From contig OZ220698.1 of assembly GCA_965116555.1 (NCBI GenBank), forward strand, positions 930,001 to 994,000: a stretch of 64,000 bases of DNA. Reading direction: 5' to 3'. A program made the translations under genes and the position numbers. Under the pieces are notes generated by a model. That model did not search any database and was not told the origin of the DNA. It saw only the letters and a list, made by a program, of their open reading frames with translations. The stretch comes from DAOUJH01 sp965116555. Its GTDB lineage: Bacteria; Chloroflexota; Dehalococcoidia; Lucifugimonadales; QGNO01. Of the stretch, positions 62,839-64,000 are shown in pieces (the first letter of the stretch is position 1; each line of letters begins with the position of its first letter).

Positions 62839-64000
62839 TCACCATGACTTTGGGCCAGAGATAACTATAGACGGGTTCAACCGCGATATAGCTGAGCGGC
62901 ACTCGACTATTGGCAAGGGTCACCGCAACCTGATCCTGGCAAGCGGAGCTTTGCTGTTGGTGGGAATAGCCGCTTTTGCAGCCAGGGCTATGGGTGACGG
63001 CTTCGAGTACAGGCTGCCCTGGGGATACTACGCAGCCGTTGTCGCGTTTCTCATGACCACGGCGGGAGCCGCGCCCCTGGTGATAGTGGCGCTGCGACTT
63101 GTCAAAGCGCACTGGCGCAGACCCCTGGCCCGCATCTCCGAGTTGTACGCCGCCGTGGGACTGCTTACGTTCCTCATGTTCCTACCCCTGCTTTTCCTAG
63201 TTCCCTCTGCAAACAACCGGTTCACCCTCTGGTTCCAGGCCGATGAGGGCGGCTCAGTTATGCGAATACCGGGAGCGCCGCATTTTTGGATTGTGCTCCT
63301 CATTGCGTTGCTCACAATATGCGGCCTGGCATTGCTGTGCATATCTGCCCGTCCCGATAGCGCAAGCCTGAGCGACTTCAGGTCCAAGCGAAAGGGTCTG
63401 ATGAGTCGTGGCTGGCTTGGCACGCGGAAGCAGTGGTTGACAATGCGCGGGGGACTGGCTTTCCTTGGCGCGTTCTATTTCATACTCCTGGTGGGGACGC
63501 TTTCCCTGTTCAGCGTCGATTTCTCCATGGCGCTGGTGCCGGGCTGGAAGGACGCCATCTTCCCCGCTTTCCAATCCTTGACCGGCCTGCAGGCTGGCCT
63601 AGCCACCGTGATAGTGACCGCGTGGCTGTTGCGGCGATACGGTGGATTCCAAGACTACATTCGCATGGAGCACTTCTGGGGCGCAAGCAAGATACTCCTT
63701 GCCCTGTCGCTCATGTGGTTCTACTTCTGGTGGTCCGGCTTTATCATCTTCTGGTACGGCCGTTTACCGGTAGAACAGGACACGCTCAATCTGCTCATGT
63801 TCGGGCCATACAGGGTGCTGTTCTTTGGAGCTTTCATCCTCAACTTTGTGACTCCTTTCCTCATATTGCTATGGAACGTAGTACGCAAGACAACGTGGGG
63901 GCCCACTCTCGCCGCGGCCTCGATACTGATTGGCACGCTGATAGACAAAATACGTATTTACGTCGCCTCGTACTCGGTGAACTTCCCCGGATCGCCGGTG
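62831..64000 (+). CDS. actC: NrfD-like integral membrane subunit ActC (3' end outside window)
   Basis: 390 codons are open to the end of the window. The ATG at 62831 overlaps the stop of the iron-sulfur gene. At least eight transmembrane helices are visible; the N-terminal ones follow a short His-rich cytoplasmic start (MHDHHDFGPEI). FQDYIRMEHFWGASKILLAL and WFYFWWSGFIIFWYGR are typical of NrfD/ActC proteins. It houses the quinol-binding site of alternative complex III. The remaining genes (actD, E, F) would be outside the window. Confidence 0.9.
   Translation, partial: MHDHHDFGPEITIDGFNRDIAERHSTIGKGHRNLILASGALLLVGIAAFAARAMGDGFEYRLPWGYYAAVVAFLMTTAGAAPLVIVALRLVKAHWRRPLARISELYAAVGLLTFLMFLPLLFLVPSANNRFTLWFQADEGGSVMRIPGAPHFWIVLLIALLTICGLALLCISARPDSASLSDFRSKRKGLMSRGWLGTRKQWLTMRGGLAFLGAFYFILLVGTLSLFSVDFSMALVPGWKDAIFPAFQSLTGLQAGLATVIVTAWLLRRYGGFQDYIRMEHFWGASKILLALSLMWFYFWWSGFIIFWYGRLPVEQDTLNLLMFGPYRVLFFGAFILNFVTPFLILLWNVVRKTTWGPTLAAASILIGTLIDKIRIYVASYSVNFPGSPV

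Overview
The window looks like a chromosome segment of an uncultured Chloroflexota-type bacterium (SAR202 or Dehalococcoidia-like). This is inferred from an alternative complex III (Act) operon at the right end, a moderately GC-rich genome, GTG/TTG starts and several apparently leaderless promoters; no rRNA is present to confirm it. Conserved chromosomal genes sit at both ends. The left end (1-2726) has a molybdopterin oxidoreductase of the FdhA/NuoG type and a ferredoxin-NADP reductase-like flavoprotein. The right end (47.8-64 kb) has mutS, mutL, a Fe(III) ABC transporter and the Act respiratory complex.

Between them, from about 2.76 or 3.6 kb to 47.5 kb, lies a roughly 44-kb accessory island that starts with a large serine integrase (3602-5188). 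Its contents are: exported-protein gene pairs (5.7-6.9 and 17.7-18.8 kb); a YhcG-type nuclease cassette and a second mosaic copy of its regulator (8.5-10.2 and 19.4-20.7 kb), sharing a conserved divergent leader; an HTH-TPR regulator whose frame appears split (11.4-13.1 kb); a tightly coupled three-gene operon of winged-helix protein, ATPase and PD-(D/E)XK nuclease (13.27-16.5 kb); a type I restriction-modification operon with an HTH-fused HsdM and two or three embedded accessory genes (21.6-31.1 kb); a CBASS-like CD-NTase plus a 2TM/beta-barrel (Cap15-like) effector (31.2-33.5 kb); a 1354-residue MqsA-type-HTH/NTPase protein (34.1-38.2 kb); a trypsin-like lipoprotein (39.7-41.2 kb); and a decayed CRISPR-Cas locus with one full repeat, one spacer, one partial repeat and a Cas3'' HD remnant (42.8-43.3 kb). 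Many fragments (methylase tail, HTH genes, pseudo-tRNA, receiver domain) show repeated insertion and decay, so this is a defence island.

Three features tie distant parts of the island together. First, the duplicated leader/regulator cassette. Second, a roughly 70-bp AT-rich intergenic element present three times, upstream of exported-protein operons or the protease operon (17600, 38843, and 47270 on the minus strand). Third, promoters placed so close to the start codon that the mRNA should be leaderless (hsdM and the three-gene operon).

The best candidate for an undescribed system is the 13269-16497 operon. Next come the nuclease-like gene inside the type I operon (26129-28093) and the giant HTH-NTPase at 34092-38156.
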